Shown here: piece after piece, positions 18,033-26,759 of the stretch
Position numbering within the stretch: the stretch's first letter is position 1
How the letters are laid out: every line of letters begins with the position of its first letter
From: Pirellulaceae bacterium
Lineage (GTDB): Bacteria > Planctomycetota > Planctomycetia > Pirellulales > Pirellulaceae
DNA: 64,000 bases
Assembly (NCBI GenBank): GCA_019636385.1
Contig: JAHBXT010000007.1
Location: 124,001-188,000 of the forward strand
Direction of reading: 5' to 3'
Made by a program: the position numbers and the translations under genes
The notes under the pieces: model-generated
Told to the model about the DNA's origin: nothing
Databases searched by the model: none
Seen by the model: only the letters and a program-made list of their open reading frames with translations

Positions 18033-19544
18033 ATGTCTGCCAGCAGCTATATTTCGTCAATGCGACGCGAAAGTATCCGAGCTTTCTTTGAGGCTTCGCC
18101 AACTGCGAAATTATTGCGATCGGATTTCGCGCCATGGGTGATCGACTTTCTGAATCAAACCTTCAAGTCTGGCGAGTCAATCTCGATCGGCCAAACTGAA
18201 TTGCGTTCGCGTTTGTCGGTTTATCAGGAGGAGCTGCATGAGACCGAGCCGGACCTGCTGACCGGACCACCAGAACGGTATGTGGCTCAGTGGACTGAGG
18301 CTGGCTGGCTACAACGGTTTCTTGAGTCAGCCTCAATCGAACCGCAATTCCAGTTGTCACGATTCGCCGAAGCAGCGATCCGGTTCATTGACACAAATGT
18401 CACGCACGGTACGAGCTTGGTGGGCACGGAAAGCCGCTTGCGGCTAGTGATCGAGACACTGGAGGACATCGTGCGTGGAGCGTCGGCGGACCCGGATCGG
18501 CGTTTGAATTACCTGCGGGAGCAGCGTGCACAAATCGAAGCCGAAATCGAAGCGATCCAGTCGGGCAAGTCGGTTCAGGTTTATCGTCCTTCGCAAATTC
18601 GCGATCGCTTTCAAACGGCGGTGAATTTGCTGAAAGACCTACAGTCAGACTTCCGCGCAGTCGAAGAGCGTTTCCAAGGCATTGCTCGCGACGTTCAGCA
18701 GCTTCAAGCCTCGGGCAGCGACTCGCGTGGCGGCATCTTGGGATTTGCGCTCGACGCCGAGGACATGCTCAAGACACAGGACGAAGGTATCAGCTTCTAC
18801 GCCTTCGTGGCTTTCCTGTTCTCCCCGGCTCAGCAAGCTGCATTGGTGAAGACCATTCAAGAGTTACAACAACTCACTGCGCTGCACGATCAATCGGAGT
18901 CGATGCAGCGGGTGCGCCGCATGGTTCCGGCTCTACTGGCTGAAGCTGACAAGGTGATGCGAACCACTGCTAGACTCTCAACAACACTTCGGCGATTGCT
19001 TGACGCAAGAGCGGCTGCCGATCGGGTGCGATTGGCGAACGTCCTGTGCGATATTCGCCAGGCCGCGCTGCGGCTCGGCCAAGCCGCTGCCGACCCATCG
19101 ATCCAATTGTCTCCCAGCGCGGAGATCGATCTGAACTGTCCGATGTCGCGGACCTTCTGGTCCCCCGCCCAGGCATTTACCGAACAGGCCGCAATGCAAC
19201 ACGCTATTGACGGCCAGCAAGCACTCAAGATAGCGGCTGCCTTTGCACGCTTGCAACGTCTTGATTTTCGCCAAATGCGTAGCAAAATCCGAGAGTCTAT
19301 GGTCGATGGCCGAAGCCTAACGCTGGTACAACTGGTCGAGCGACATCCGGTTCAGGCTGGCGTGGTGGAACTATTGGGCTACCTACAAATCGCCCACGAC
19401 GACGGCCACTCGATCGACTCGACGCACTTCGACCGGATTGTCGTTCACGACCGTCACGAGGCGTCTCCTTTGTCCGTGTCCATTCCACACATCACCTTCA
19501 CCCCCAAAGCTCGCCACCTAGAGATCGGCAAGAAACCGCGATGA
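18033..19544 (+). CDS. jetA: Wadjet system subunit JetA (DUF3375)
   Basis: JetA is the kleisin-like subunit of the Wadjet SMC complex, which cleaves small circular DNA and so protects against plasmids. From the ATG at 18033 the protein has 503 residues. An in-frame TTG ten codons upstream is less likely. The N-terminus has the DUF3375 pattern, with short helices ending in SPTAKLLRSDFAPWVIDFLN and an early 'LRSRLSVYQEELHE' segment. A central helical region (about 180-330) is rich in Gln and Arg. The ATG is 211 nt beyond the hsdM remnant with no strong Shine-Dalgarno. The stop overlaps the jetB start (ATGA). DUF3375 marks the type I Wadjet variety. Confidence 0.9.
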   Translation: MSASSYISSMRRESIRAFFEASPTAKLLRSDFAPWVIDFLNQTFKSGESISIGQTELRSRLSVYQEELHETEPDLLTGPPERYVAQWTEAGWLQRFLESASIEPQFQLSRFAEAAIRFIDTNVTHGTSLVGTESRLRLVIETLEDIVRGASADPDRRLNYLREQRAQIEAEIEAIQSGKSVQVYRPSQIRDRFQTAVNLLKDLQSDFRAVEERFQGIARDVQQLQASGSDSRGGILGFALDAEDMLKTQDEGISFYAFVAFLFSPAQQAALVKTIQELQQLTALHDQSESMQRVRRMVPALLAEADKVMRTTARLSTTLRRLLDARAAADRVRLANVLCDIRQAALRLGQAAADPSIQLSPSAEIDLNCPMSRTFWSPAQAFTEQAAMQHAIDGQQALKIAAAFARLQRLDFRQMRSKIRESMVDGRSLTLVQLVERHPVQAGVVELLGYLQIAHDDGHSIDSTHFDRIVVHDRHEASPLSVSIPHITFTPKARHLEIGKKPR

Positions 19545-20266
19545 CCCCTGCTGCCGGCGTCGAAAAACAATCTGAGTCCAGCGAACGATTGCCAGGCACC
19601 ATGGAATGGAGCGCTGCGGCGGTGCGCTTGTTACAGGGTGTGGTGTATCACAATGACAACGAAAAGACTTGGGACACATTGCTGCGTTCTACCAGTCCAC
19701 TGAGCGACTACTTTGCCAAGATTGGGCTGTTGCTGGTCGTGGATGAGGCCGAAGGCATGGCCTACTTGCGACAATTGGACGAAGATGAGATCGCTCCGGA
19801 AAGCGACAGCGTACCCCGATTGTTTCGTCGCACGCCGCTGGGCTACGAAGCCAGCTTGCTATGCGTCCTTCTGCGAGACAGGCTGCGACAGTTTGAAGAA
19901 GAGGATGTTCAAAACGAGCGTTGCGTGGTCGCTCAACATGATTTGTTGGACCTGTGGAAAGTCTTCTTCAGCAGTCAGCCCGACGAGGTCAAACTGAATC
20001 GTTCGCTGCAAGCCTCACTCCGCAAGCTGGAAGAACTGAAATTTGTGCGACAGTTTGAAGATGAGCCACTGAGCTGGGAAATTCGTCGCATCTTGAAGGC
20101 CCGCATTCCGCTGAGTGAGCTAGAGAATCTGAAGTCGGTCTTAACAGGCGCTGTCGAGTCCATGACAGATGTTAAGACCCAGGGAACTGTTGAAGGAGAA
20201 GTACCGCGCACTGGCGAGCTTAGCTACGATGCGTCGGCCACACTTCCGGAGGCTGAGAGCCAGTAG
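19541..20266 (+). CDS. jetB: Wadjet system subunit JetB (DUF4194)
   Basis: JetB is the KITE-like winged-helix subunit that joins JetA to the JetC heads. The 241-residue protein begins after a polar leader with MEWSAAAVRLLQGVVYHND. It continues through the typical 'W..LL.....L.DYFAKIGLLLVVDEAEGMAYLRQ' pattern and the central RRTPLGYEASLLCVLLRDRL helix of DUF4194. It overlaps jetA by four bases and ends 3 nt before jetC, so the three genes are clearly one coupled operon. The C-terminal 40 residues are polar and variable-looking. Confidence 0.9.
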   Translation: MTPAAGVEKQSESSERLPGTMEWSAAAVRLLQGVVYHNDNEKTWDTLLRSTSPLSDYFAKIGLLLVVDEAEGMAYLRQLDEDEIAPESDSVPRLFRRTPLGYEASLLCVLLRDRLRQFEEEDVQNERCVVAQHDLLDLWKVFFSSQPDEVKLNRSLQASLRKLEELKFVRQFEDEPLSWEIRRILKARIPLSELENLKSVLTGAVESMTDVKTQGTVEGEVPRTGELSYDASATLPEAESQ

Positions 20267-20269
20267 CGC

Positions 20270-23200
20270 ATGGACTTTGATCCCGATCAACCAATGCCAC
20301 TACCGGGCTACCGGTTGGCAAAATTTGAAGTCTACAACTGGGGGACATTTGATGGCTCAGTTTATTCGGTGCAACCGCGCGGACAAACGACCCTGCTGAT
20401 TGGTGAGAACGGTTCCGGCAAGTCGACGCTGGTAGATGCTCTATTGACTCTGTTGGTACGTCCGCAGACTCGCAATTACAACGTGGCGGCTGGGGCTCAA
20501 AAGAACGAACGCGACGAACGAACCTACATTCGTGGGGCACATGATCGAACGGTGGGCCAAGATGGTCGCCCCAAAGTCGTCTTTCATCGTCCTGGGCTAG
20601 GCCACTACAGCGCACTGTTGGCCTGCTTTGAGAACGCGGGACGGCAGAGCACGTTTACGATTTGCCAGGTGCTGTATTTGGACAGCGACAACAATGTTCA
20701 AAAGATTTACGCCTTTGCCAACTCTGAACGCGGGATTGTTCAGGACTTGGGCGATCTATCGTCGACCAGTGGATTGGCCAAGCAGCTCCGCGAGCGAGGT
20801 TTCAAAACCACACAAAGCTACAAAGAGTATTTTCTGTGGTTGCAAAAAGCTACCGGCTTCAAAGCCAAAGCGATGGACATTTTTAATCAGACCGTTGCCG
20901 TCAAGGATGTCCAACGTCTGGATGTGTTTATTCGCCAGCACATGCTGGAAAAGAAGCTTTGGGACGAGCGCGTCGGACAATTGCTCCGACATTTCAGCGA
21001 ACTCAGCGACGCTCATCGCATGCTGGTTCGCGTGCGTCAGCAAGATGAACTGTTGCGTCCGATTGTAGCCGAAGGCCAACGTTACCGTAGCAAGTTAGAT
21101 GAAGTTCAAGTGGCGCGCCGGCTGCTGGAGGCCACCGCACTATACTTTGCTCAGGAACAGGTGCAACTGCTTGAGCCGCTATGCCAGCAGTGGAAGCAAC
21201 AGATTCAGCATCTAATCGACGACATCCAGCGACTTGGCAATCTCAAAGAGAAGCTTGATCAGGAAATCGCACGGCTTAAAGTTGACATTGAAAACGCCGG
21301 AGGCGATCGACTACGTAGCTTGCCCGGACTGATTGAGCAAGAGGAGCAAATTGCGCGAGTCAAGGCTGGCCAGCGTAGGAGATTCGAGGCTCAATTGCAA
21401 TTGGCCGAAATTGTCACGCGGCTGACATCGCCCGAACAGTTCCACAAGATTCACCGGGAACTGTCAGAACAGCGTCAACAACTGGTTCAACGGCGTGACG
21501 AGCAGAGAATAGCTGGTGAAATGATTCAGCGCGAGTTGGGAGGCGTCATTCAGCAGCTTTCAGAGGACCGTCGTGAGCTGGCAGCGCTGGAACGTCGTCG
21601 AGGCAATCTGCCTGAATCTTTTATTGTTCTGCGCGAAGCGATGTGTCGCGACTTGAACTTAGCCCCCAGCGACTTGCCGTTTGCCGCCGAGTTAATTGCG
21701 GTCAAGGCTTCCGAGCCGGACTGGGAGGCCTCGATCGAACAGGCACTGTACGCGTTCTCCCGCACATTGTTAGTCTCCGGAGATTTCTATTCGCGAGTGG
21801 CCGGTTACGTCGATCGCACGCGCCTAGTCGATGGACGCGGACAGGGCCAGCGATTGGTATATCTGAAAATCAGCTCGCGACAGGATGAGGCCGACGCTAG
21901 TCACGACACGTCTGGCAAGGCGATGCTGGTCGACAAATTAGAATTCCGCGCTGATCATCAGCTTTCGCGGTGGGTACAGAGCGAGATCAAGCAACGATTC
22001 AACTACATCGCCTGCGAGACAATCGAGAGTTTTCAACGTGCCACCGGTGCTGCAATGACGCGCAGTCGGCATCTCAAGACCGCGCAGGCCAGACACGAAA
22101 AGGACGATCGGTCGCATCCCGATGATCGCCGAAACTTTGTCTTGGGCTGGGATAACAAAGCCAAGAAGCTGGCTCTGGCCGAGGCAATTCGTAAACTAGA
22201 GAGTGACCACGCTACGTTGGCCGAGCGTTCTCAGCGTTTGAACAGGGAGATCGATCGGCTGTCCTCAGCCATCGGCGCACTTGACGAAGCGGCGAAAACG
22301 GAAGACTACGACACCATTGACAGCCACAAGCACGATGTCACCGCTGCCAAATATCGGCTGGAGAAACAGAAGCTAGAGGAATCCAACGACACAGTGCGTG
22401 AACTCCGCAAGCAGGTCACGCAACTGCAAGCTGAGAGTGTGGGCCATCAAGCGGATCGCGACGCGAGTATTGAGAAAAAAACCAATCTGGAGCGAGAAGC
22501 GCGGGGCGGCGAGCATGTCCTAGCCAACGCTCGACAAAAGCTACGCAATGCTGTGGCCGACGGACTGCTCGCATCGGCCACCGAGCAGTTCGAGGAGTTG
22601 CGCCAGCTAGTCAATCAGCCATTAACGTTAGACAACTTGGCTAGCTTGCCCGATTCTTTTGAGCGTCAGCAGCGGCAGCGGAAGGAGAAGCTGGAAGGTC
22701 AGCTCGCCCCAATCGAACGCGAAGTCACTAGCGCCATGGTCAAGTATTTGCGCAAATTTCAAGACGAACAAGCTGACCTGGATGCCAACGTCGAATCGCT
22801 GTCCAGTTTTGAAGGCCTTCAGCAGCGCATTGCCCTGGATGACTTACCGCAACACGAAGAACGCTTCAAGAGCCGACTAAACGAAAAGGTACTACACGAA
22901 ATCGGACTGCTCAACGGTGGCCTGGAGACCGATCGGCAGGAAATCCGTGACAAGATCAGCCAGCTCAACGAAGCGCTCAAGTTGTTGCAATGGAAACCAG
23001 ACACTTACATGCAACTGGAACCGAGCGACGTACAGGATCGTGAAATCTTGGATTTTCGGCGTGAACTAGCAGGCTGCCTGACCGGCACGTTCGATGCAAC
23101 GCCAGAAGCTAACGAGGCCACCTTCATCCGCATTGAAAAGCTGGTAGAGAAACTACGCGATGAAAACAACACGCGTTGGCGCGAAAAGGCCATCGACGTC

Positions 23201-23626
23201 CGCAACTGGTTCAACTTCGCGGCCCGTGAGCTAGTGCGGGAGACTGGCGAGTCTCGCAGTTATTACGATGGCGGGGCAGGGCAGTCTGGCGGAGAGAAAG
23301 GTAAACTGGCGTTCTTAGTGTTAGTAGCGGCCATTGCTTACCAGTACGACATCGAACCGGATGCCGAGTTGAGCGACCGCTTCCATTTCGTGATGGTCGA
23401 CGAAATGTTTTCGCGCAGCGACGACCAGCATGCGGAGTACGCCCTGGAACTGTTTGAACGCTTTCGTCTTCAGTTGCTAATTGTGGCTCCACTAGATGCA
23501 AAAGCTCGAGTCACCGAGCACTACGTTGGCACCTATCTGCACGTCGTCAAGGACAAGATCACGCACAAGAGCCAGCTTCTATCGATCACCGCTGAAGAAT
23601 TGAACAGCTCGCTAGAGAACAGCTAG
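20270..23626 (+). CDS. jetC: Wadjet system SMC-like ATPase JetC
   Basis: JetC is the DNA-loop-extruding motor of Wadjet, related to MukB. Over 1118 residues the order is: N-terminal head with Walker A (LLIGENGSGKST, residues 43-53), a 'RTYIRGAHDRT' segment, coiled coils at about 270-440 and 620-870, and a C-terminal head with signature QSGGEKGKLAFLVL. Walker B with catalytic Glu follows (FHFVMVDEMFSRSDD, about residues 1040-1054). The long invariant-looking head segment LPGYRLAKFEVYNWGTFDG agrees with the COG4913 group found in type I Wadjet. All ATPase motifs are intact. jetD, normally next, is displaced by about 1.8 kb. Confidence 0.93.
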   Translation: MDFDPDQPMPLPGYRLAKFEVYNWGTFDGSVYSVQPRGQTTLLIGENGSGKSTLVDALLTLLVRPQTRNYNVAAGAQKNERDERTYIRGAHDRTVGQDGRPKVVFHRPGLGHYSALLACFENAGRQSTFTICQVLYLDSDNNVQKIYAFANSERGIVQDLGDLSSTSGLAKQLRERGFKTTQSYKEYFLWLQKATGFKAKAMDIFNQTVAVKDVQRLDVFIRQHMLEKKLWDERVGQLLRHFSELSDAHRMLVRVRQQDELLRPIVAEGQRYRSKLDEVQVARRLLEATALYFAQEQVQLLEPLCQQWKQQIQHLIDDIQRLGNLKEKLDQEIARLKVDIENAGGDRLRSLPGLIEQEEQIARVKAGQRRRFEAQLQLAEIVTRLTSPEQFHKIHRELSEQRQQLVQRRDEQRIAGEMIQRELGGVIQQLSEDRRELAALERRRGNLPESFIVLREAMCRDLNLAPSDLPFAAELIAVKASEPDWEASIEQALYAFSRTLLVSGDFYSRVAGYVDRTRLVDGRGQGQRLVYLKISSRQDEADASHDTSGKAMLVDKLEFRADHQLSRWVQSEIKQRFNYIACETIESFQRATGAAMTRSRHLKTAQARHEKDDRSHPDDRRNFVLGWDNKAKKLALAEAIRKLESDHATLAERSQRLNREIDRLSSAIGALDEAAKTEDYDTIDSHKHDVTAAKYRLEKQKLEESNDTVRELRKQVTQLQAESVGHQADRDASIEKKTNLEREARGGEHVLANARQKLRNAVADGLLASATEQFEELRQLVNQPLTLDNLASLPDSFERQQRQRKEKLEGQLAPIEREVTSAMVKYLRKFQDEQADLDANVESLSSFEGLQQRIALDDLPQHEERFKSRLNEKVLHEIGLLNGGLETDRQEIRDKISQLNEALKLLQWKPDTYMQLEPSDVQDREILDFRRELAGCLTGTFDATPEANEATFIRIEKLVEKLRDENNTRWREKAIDVRNWFNFAARELVRETGESRSYYDGGAGQSGGEKGKLAFLVLVAAIAYQYDIEPDAELSDRFHFVMVDEMFSRSDDQHAEYALELFERFRLQLLIVAPLDAKARVTEHYVGTYLHVVKDKITHKSQLLSITAEELNSSLENS

Positions 23627-24010
23627 TTGCCTTGCCGGATATGCTGGGTCGCAGCTAGTTGATAGCACACGGGGCGGCCGATTAAAGCATGCGGCGTTCA
23701 GAATACATAGGTGGAGAGTGTTGAAATCGAGCAAAAGCGAACCGATCTTCTACCAGGCATCCGAAAGACTATTCGGGTTGAGGTTTTCCATCGATCCGAA
23801 ACATTTCGGCCAAAGCATCAAGACGAAAGGCACCCCATTGTTCCTGCTTGATAGTCAGGTATTACGTTTTGGATCTCTTCGCGTGCATTCATCACAAACA
23901 GGCCGTGGCCGAGCCGTATGCGATCAACCCGGAGCGAAACGATAGCTGCCTGGGCCAGCCATCGAATGTCAATGCAGCAACCAATCGCTTCAACACCTCT
24001 TGAGCGCCAC
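23627..24010 (+). other. Gene-free stretch at the left end of the insertion between jetC and jetD
   Basis: There is no convincing gene in these 384 nt. A forward frame of 75 codons (from about 23718) resembles nothing known. On the minus strand, a short frame around 23770-23860 reads YLTIKQEQWGAFRLDALAEM. This resembles the start ('LTIR.EQ...F...AL..F') of a small protein family seen near type VI secretion genes, but it runs into a stop after about 30 residues. It is best treated as debris from an earlier insertion. Confidence 0.3.
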
Positions 24011-24679
24011 TCACCGATACTTGTCTAGTTTTGTCTCTGGACCATCCGTGGCAACTTGCTGTGCCTTGCCGAAACTTTCGATCAAGCACTTGTATTCAGG
24101 GCAAACGTGCTCAGACAGTATCTCTGCAAACTTCGAGCCTTCGGCCCGATTCCAAGTGCGCATCAACTCGGCCACGATAGCAAATGTGTCTGTGGGAATA
24201 GCACCTGCCTGTGCAACCCGAGCGATTGTGATATCTGTCGCTAGCTTGCTCCAGTTCCCGGAAGCATCGACTACGCAATATGCTTTGTAGCCCGCTTCCA
24301 CTGCACTGATTGCCGGAAAGGCCATGCAAACACTGGTCAGCGTCCCAGCGATGATGACTGTTTTTCGTCCTGTCTTTTCAATCGCCTCGACGAAAAGTGG
24401 ATTGTCCCATGCATTGATTTGCCCAGTACGTGGGACATAATGCGCATGGGGAGCAAACTTGTGAATCTCCGGTATCAACGGTCCGTTTGGTCCATCTGGT
24501 ACCGAAGCCGTTGTGATAACTGGGATCTTTAGCAATGTTGCGGTTTTCGCGAGTGCTACCGCATAATTTCGCAGGTCAGGAACGGGGACATCTCGCACAG
24601 TGTTGAACAATCCACTTTGATGATCGATGAGAAGCATCACTGAATCTTCCGGATCGAGCATTCCATTCGTTGCAGTCAT
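24011..24679 (-). CDS. Isochorismatase-family hydrolase, YcaC-like
   Basis: The 222-residue protein belongs to the cysteine-hydrolase superfamily. The first strand carries the catalytic Asp (SVMLLIDHQSGLF), and the nucleophile elbow is IAGTLTSVCMAFPAIS with the catalytic Cys. The 'AYCVVDASGNWSK' and 'ARVAQAGAIPTDTFAIVAEL' segments are typical of YcaC-type members, which often act on small amides or chloride- or aldehyde-type toxins; the substrate is unknown. The start at 24679 is chosen because AAGGA lies 6 nt upstream; an upstream in-frame start has no such site. The gene is divergent from an HxlR regulator, and the pair sits inside the Wadjet operon. Confidence 0.88.
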   Translation of the reverse strand: MTATNGMLDPEDSVMLLIDHQSGLFNTVRDVPVPDLRNYAVALAKTATLLKIPVITTASVPDGPNGPLIPEIHKFAPHAHYVPRTGQINAWDNPLFVEAIEKTGRKTVIIAGTLTSVCMAFPAISAVEAGYKAYCVVDASGNWSKLATDITIARVAQAGAIPTDTFAIVAELMRTWNRAEGSKFAEILSEHVCPEYKCLIESFGKAQQVATDGPETKLDKYR

Positions 24680-24740
24680 TAGATTATCCTTTGCAAATTT
24701 TTGGTGCTTCGAGGCGTAACTGGAACCGAATTTCAAACGC

Positions 24741-24761
24741 TTAGTACCAACTATGCACTAA
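24741..24761. promoter_or_regulatory. Candidate operator in the divergent ycaC-like/hxlR promoter region
   Basis: TTAGT and ACTAA form an inverted repeat with an 11-nt spacer. A further TTAGT lies downstream in the same 170-nt gap (near 24824). HxlR proteins bind as dimers to such short inverted repeats between themselves and their target gene, so this is a plausible site, but the arms are short. Confidence 0.35.
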
Positions 24762-24849
24762 CATATTAGACTTGTATGCTGGTGACGCCCAAGTAGCAAG
24801 TATGGGCGGAATAGTTAGTAGTTACTTCTAGGATACTGAAGGCGCGACG

Positions 24850-25212
24850 ATGGCGAAAAAGGTGATGCGAGAAACTGCGACTTGCCCAGTAGAAACAACT
24901 CTCAAAATCATTGGAGGACGCTGGAAAGTGCTGATCATTCATTTTCTTATCGACGGCAAGCAGCGTTTCGGAGAACTCGCACGCTCACTTGGAAGCATTT
25001 CGGCCCGCACGCTCTCGAAGCAATTACGTGAGCTTGAAGAAGACGGAGTCATAGATCGCCAGGATTTTCGCGAAATTCCGCCAAAGGTCGAGTATGCACT
25101 CACGCCTCTCGGCAAGTCACTTGAACCGGTTTTAAGAGCAATGGAATCATGGGGATTGATCGCCGAAAAGAACGCTAAGAGCAAGAAGCGAATTCGGCCA
25201 GCCCGTAATTAA
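24850..25212 (+). CDS. HxlR-family winged-helix transcriptional regulator
   Basis: This is a 120-residue cytoplasmic DNA-binding protein. The HxlR pattern is clear: CPVETTLKIIGGRWKVLII at the start (conserved Cys19 and GGRW.), FGELARSLGSISARTLSKQL as the recognition helix region, and the wing with 'EIPPKVEYALTPLGKSL'. Several HxlR members sense aldehydes or quinones through the conserved Cys. Divergence from the YcaC-like gene suggests direct control of that gene. It reads towards jetD, 221 nt away, so its transcript could continue into jetD; that is inference. Confidence 0.92.
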   Translation: MAKKVMRETATCPVETTLKIIGGRWKVLIIHFLIDGKQRFGELARSLGSISARTLSKQLRELEEDGVIDRQDFREIPPKVEYALTPLGKSLEPVLRAMESWGLIAEKNAKSKKRIRPARN

Positions 25213-25433
25213 GTTGCTATCCTCAAAGGACTTGCTCGAAGATGCCAGTATTGTGAACTGCCATTTGCATGCGACCGACACGGCTCTGGCTCTTTTTTCT
25301 GCCCGCGTTTTAGCGGTGAGATGGCAAAGCCAAGTACCACTCGCTGTCTGTGGACTGCTCGCAAAATGCGGCTGCCTCATCAAATTCCCTAAGCTTAGGC
25401 GCTCATGCAATTTGACATAAATGGAGCTTAACA

Positions 25434-26609
25434 TTGATCGACCCAGTTGAGCTGCGGGAGAAGGCGACGCGAATCTACGGGCGAGCGATTGACGCTTGGT
25501 TGCGGAGCGATGAGAGCTTTTTTCCTTACGCAATTCGCGCCAACACTCAATTAGCTGACGATCACGTCACGGCCATCAAACAGGTTGATGCGCTGCGGCA
25601 GCATTCGAAGGAGAGTTTGGGGTTCGGCTACTCGATCTTATGGCAGGAGCGCAAGACTCGCAAACATGGCAGCCAACGACTGCCCGGCGGCTTCTACATT
25701 GAATCGCTCAATGACTTGTTGAGTTGGATCGACAAGCAACGGGAGTTTACTAGACTTCGAAAAGTAACTCATGTGATTCGGCACCAGTGTGCACAGCTCG
25801 AGCCTTGGTTGTTGCAACATTGGCGTCGCGCGTTGGAGGTTCATCAAGATATCGAAGATCTGTTGTTGGTTGCCAACCATCTGTGCAACTACCCGCGTCC
25901 GAATTGTTATCCGCGCGAACTGCCGTTGCCGGTTTCCACCAAATTGATTGAAAGAAATTTCAAGCTGCTGGCCGAGTGGCTGGATATCGTTCTGCCGAAT
26001 GGTGCCATCGACTACCAGTATGGTAGAGACAACTTTGCTGGACGCTATGGCTTCCGGCAATCGTCGCCGCACTTTTTGATGCGGCTGTTGGATGACTCGT
26101 TAAGAAACCAGCTCTGCTTTCCCGGGGTCGAGCTATCTCTGCCGATCGAAACAATAGCTCAATTGCCCGTTTCCGACGTGCGAGTGTTCGTTGTCGAAAA
26201 CAGAACTAATCTGCTCACGCTACCGTACCTCAGCCGTGCAATTGCCCTGGGGGGCCTGGGTTACAATGTAAGCCAGTTTTTCGATGTCACCTGGCTGGAG
26301 AAGAATATCGTTTACTACTGGGGTGACATCGATGTCGATGGATTCTGTATTTTATCCAGCTTGCGGCAGCGGTTTCCGTTAGTCAAAAGTCTAATGATGG
26401 ACGCTGCTACGCTCAATCAATTCCGCTGCCTAATCGGACCGGGAAACCAAGCCAGCCCCGAGCCGCCAAAACATCTTGAGTCACATGAATTGGAGGCGTT
26501 CCAACTATGCCGCGATAATAACTGGCGATTAGAGCAGGAGCACGTTCCGCAATCGTACGTCAACTCACAGGTTGGCGAGATTGGGATTTTGCATCGCGTA
26601 AACAATTAG
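25434..26609 (+). CDS. jetD: Wadjet system nuclease subunit JetD (DUF3322/DUF2220, TOPRIM-like)
   Basis: JetD is the topoisomerase VI-like nuclease that cuts circular DNA once it has been looped by JetABC. The 391-residue protein has an N-terminal DUF3322 region (about 1-190) and a C-terminal DUF2220 region. The TOPRIM acidic residues are visible: Glu255 in VFVVENRTNLL, the D298-I-D300-V-D302-G cluster (YYWGDIDVDGF), and a late Glu pair in WRLEQEHVPQ. The only reasonable start is TTG at 25434, with GGAG 8 nt upstream; the frame is closed by a TGA just before. It is separated from jetC by the inserted hydrolase/HxlR pair but appears intact. Confidence 0.88.
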   Translation: MIDPVELREKATRIYGRAIDAWLRSDESFFPYAIRANTQLADDHVTAIKQVDALRQHSKESLGFGYSILWQERKTRKHGSQRLPGGFYIESLNDLLSWIDKQREFTRLRKVTHVIRHQCAQLEPWLLQHWRRALEVHQDIEDLLLVANHLCNYPRPNCYPRELPLPVSTKLIERNFKLLAEWLDIVLPNGAIDYQYGRDNFAGRYGFRQSSPHFLMRLLDDSLRNQLCFPGVELSLPIETIAQLPVSDVRVFVVENRTNLLTLPYLSRAIALGGLGYNVSQFFDVTWLEKNIVYYWGDIDVDGFCILSSLRQRFPLVKSLMMDAATLNQFRCLIGPGNQASPEPPKHLESHELEAFQLCRDNNWRLEQEHVPQSYVNSQVGEIGILHRVNN

Positions 26610-26691
26610 AATCTGAGCAAGAGCCGCTTGCGCGGATCGTTGGTTGCCTGAATGTCAAGGCGAGCGGCAGTTGCAAATCTACCGCAGCCAT

Positions 26692-26736
26692 CGTCGCCAG
26701 ACGGTGGTCTAGCTTGCGATCCACCGTCTGGCGACG
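26692..26736. repeat. Long perfect palindrome (16-bp arms) after jetD
   Basis: CGTCGCCAGACGGTGG (26692-26707) and CCACCGTCTGGCGACG (26721-26736) are perfect inverted copies around a 13-nt spacer. It sits between the convergent jetD and porin genes and has no T-run, so it is more like a REP-type element than an intrinsic terminator. A degenerate relative lies at 28821-28860. Confidence 0.8.
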
Positions 26737-26759
26737 GCAGCTACATTTCGGTCGCTGGT

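Noticed and set aside
20270..23626. JetC as MukB or as a second chromosomal SMC
   Set aside because: The neighbours DUF3375, DUF4194 and DUF3322/DUF2220 and the head motifs fit Wadjet; mukE and mukF are absent.
17313..26736. Integrative element inserted in tRNA-Lys
   Set aside because: No integrase gene and no direct repeat of the tRNA 3' end were seen on the right side.
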